DNA of 6,211 nt from Alphaproteobacteria bacterium. Lineage in GTDB: Bacteria > Pseudomonadota > Alphaproteobacteria > UBA828. Below the pieces are notes generated by a model. The model ran no database searches and was not told the DNA's origin. It saw only the letters and a list, made by a program, of their open reading frames with translations. Location of the stretch: the NCBI GenBank assembly GCA_029937205.1, contig JAPYQV010000176.1, positions 1-6,211 of the forward strand. Reading direction: 5' to 3'. The position numbers were made by a program, and so were the translations under genes. This document shows, piece by piece, positions 6,145 through 6,211 of this stretch (the stretch's first letter is position 1; the number at the start of each line of letters is the position of its first letter).

Positions 6145-6211
6145 CGGAGCGTGGCGCAGCCTGGTAGCGCACTTGTCTGGGGGACAAGGGGTCGTGGGTT
6201 CGAATCCCGCC
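6145..6211 (+). tRNA. tRNA-Pro (anticodon GGG), 3' end cut by the window
   Basis: The cloverleaf is clear: acceptor 5' strand CGGAGCG (6145-6151), D arm GCGC/GCGC (6154-6157 and 6167-6170), anticodon arm CTTGT/ACAAG (6172-6176 and 6184-6188) around the seven-base loop CTGGGGG, so the anticodon is GGG (6179-6181), reading CCC and CCU proline codons. The T arm GTGGG/CCCGC (6194-6198 and 6206-6210) closes the loop TTCGAAT. Base 6211 is the first base of the acceptor 3' strand and pairs with G at 6151; the remaining six bases and the discriminator lie outside the window, so whether CCA is encoded cannot be seen. It has its own promoter upstream. Confidence 0.96.

Noticed and set aside
1..6211. 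A new defence, mobile or biosynthetic system
   Set aside because: Every gene of size belongs to a known housekeeping family in a known alphaproteobacterial order, and no unexplained stretch longer than about 170 bases remains.

Overview
The window reads as ordinary core chromosome of an alphaproteobacterium with fairly high GC. The evidence is the gene order and the protein families. A K+-independent membrane H+-pyrophosphatase is followed by a convergent bamE, a ubiquinol-cytochrome c chaperone, DUF177/YceD, rpmF, plsX, fabH, ihfA, a MerR-type regulator and a tRNA. This order is familiar from alphaproteobacteria, and the presence of rpmF between DUF177 and plsX suggests a Rhodospirillales-like lineage, though I cannot fix the genus. 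Nothing in the window looks foreign: there are no transposases, phage genes, CRISPR arrays or toxin-antitoxin pairs.

Left part (1-1290). The window opens inside hppA, whose C-terminal 244 residues are present. A strong GAAA-tetraloop hairpin with a T-run lies between hppA and the convergent lipoprotein gene bamE (minus strand) and probably ends both transcripts. bamE has a perfect TATAAT so close to its ATG, with no Shine-Dalgarno, that its mRNA may be leaderless.

Middle (1290-5122). A 108-base divergent intergenic region separates bamE from the cytochrome bc1 assembly chaperone gene, which carries a small in-frame 12-base tandem repeat. A well-formed promoter (TTGACG, 17 bases, TATGGT) precedes DUF177-rpmF-plsX-fabH. 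This looks like one operon joining a 23S rRNA/ribosome-linked protein, ribosomal protein L32 and the first steps of phospholipid and fatty acid synthesis. The DUF177-rpmF gap holds a two-tier inverted repeat that could fold as a structured leader for L32. plsX and fabH abut exactly (TAAATG).

Right part (5123-6211). A second probable promoter drives ihfA (IHF alpha subunit) and a cysteine-free MerR-family regulator three bases downstream. A near-consensus promoter then leads into a tRNA-Pro(GGG), cut by the window end six bases short of completing its acceptor stem.

I found no new biological system. The points most worth a second look are regulatory: the possible leaderless bamE, the rpmF leader structure and the palindrome at the start of the operon transcript.
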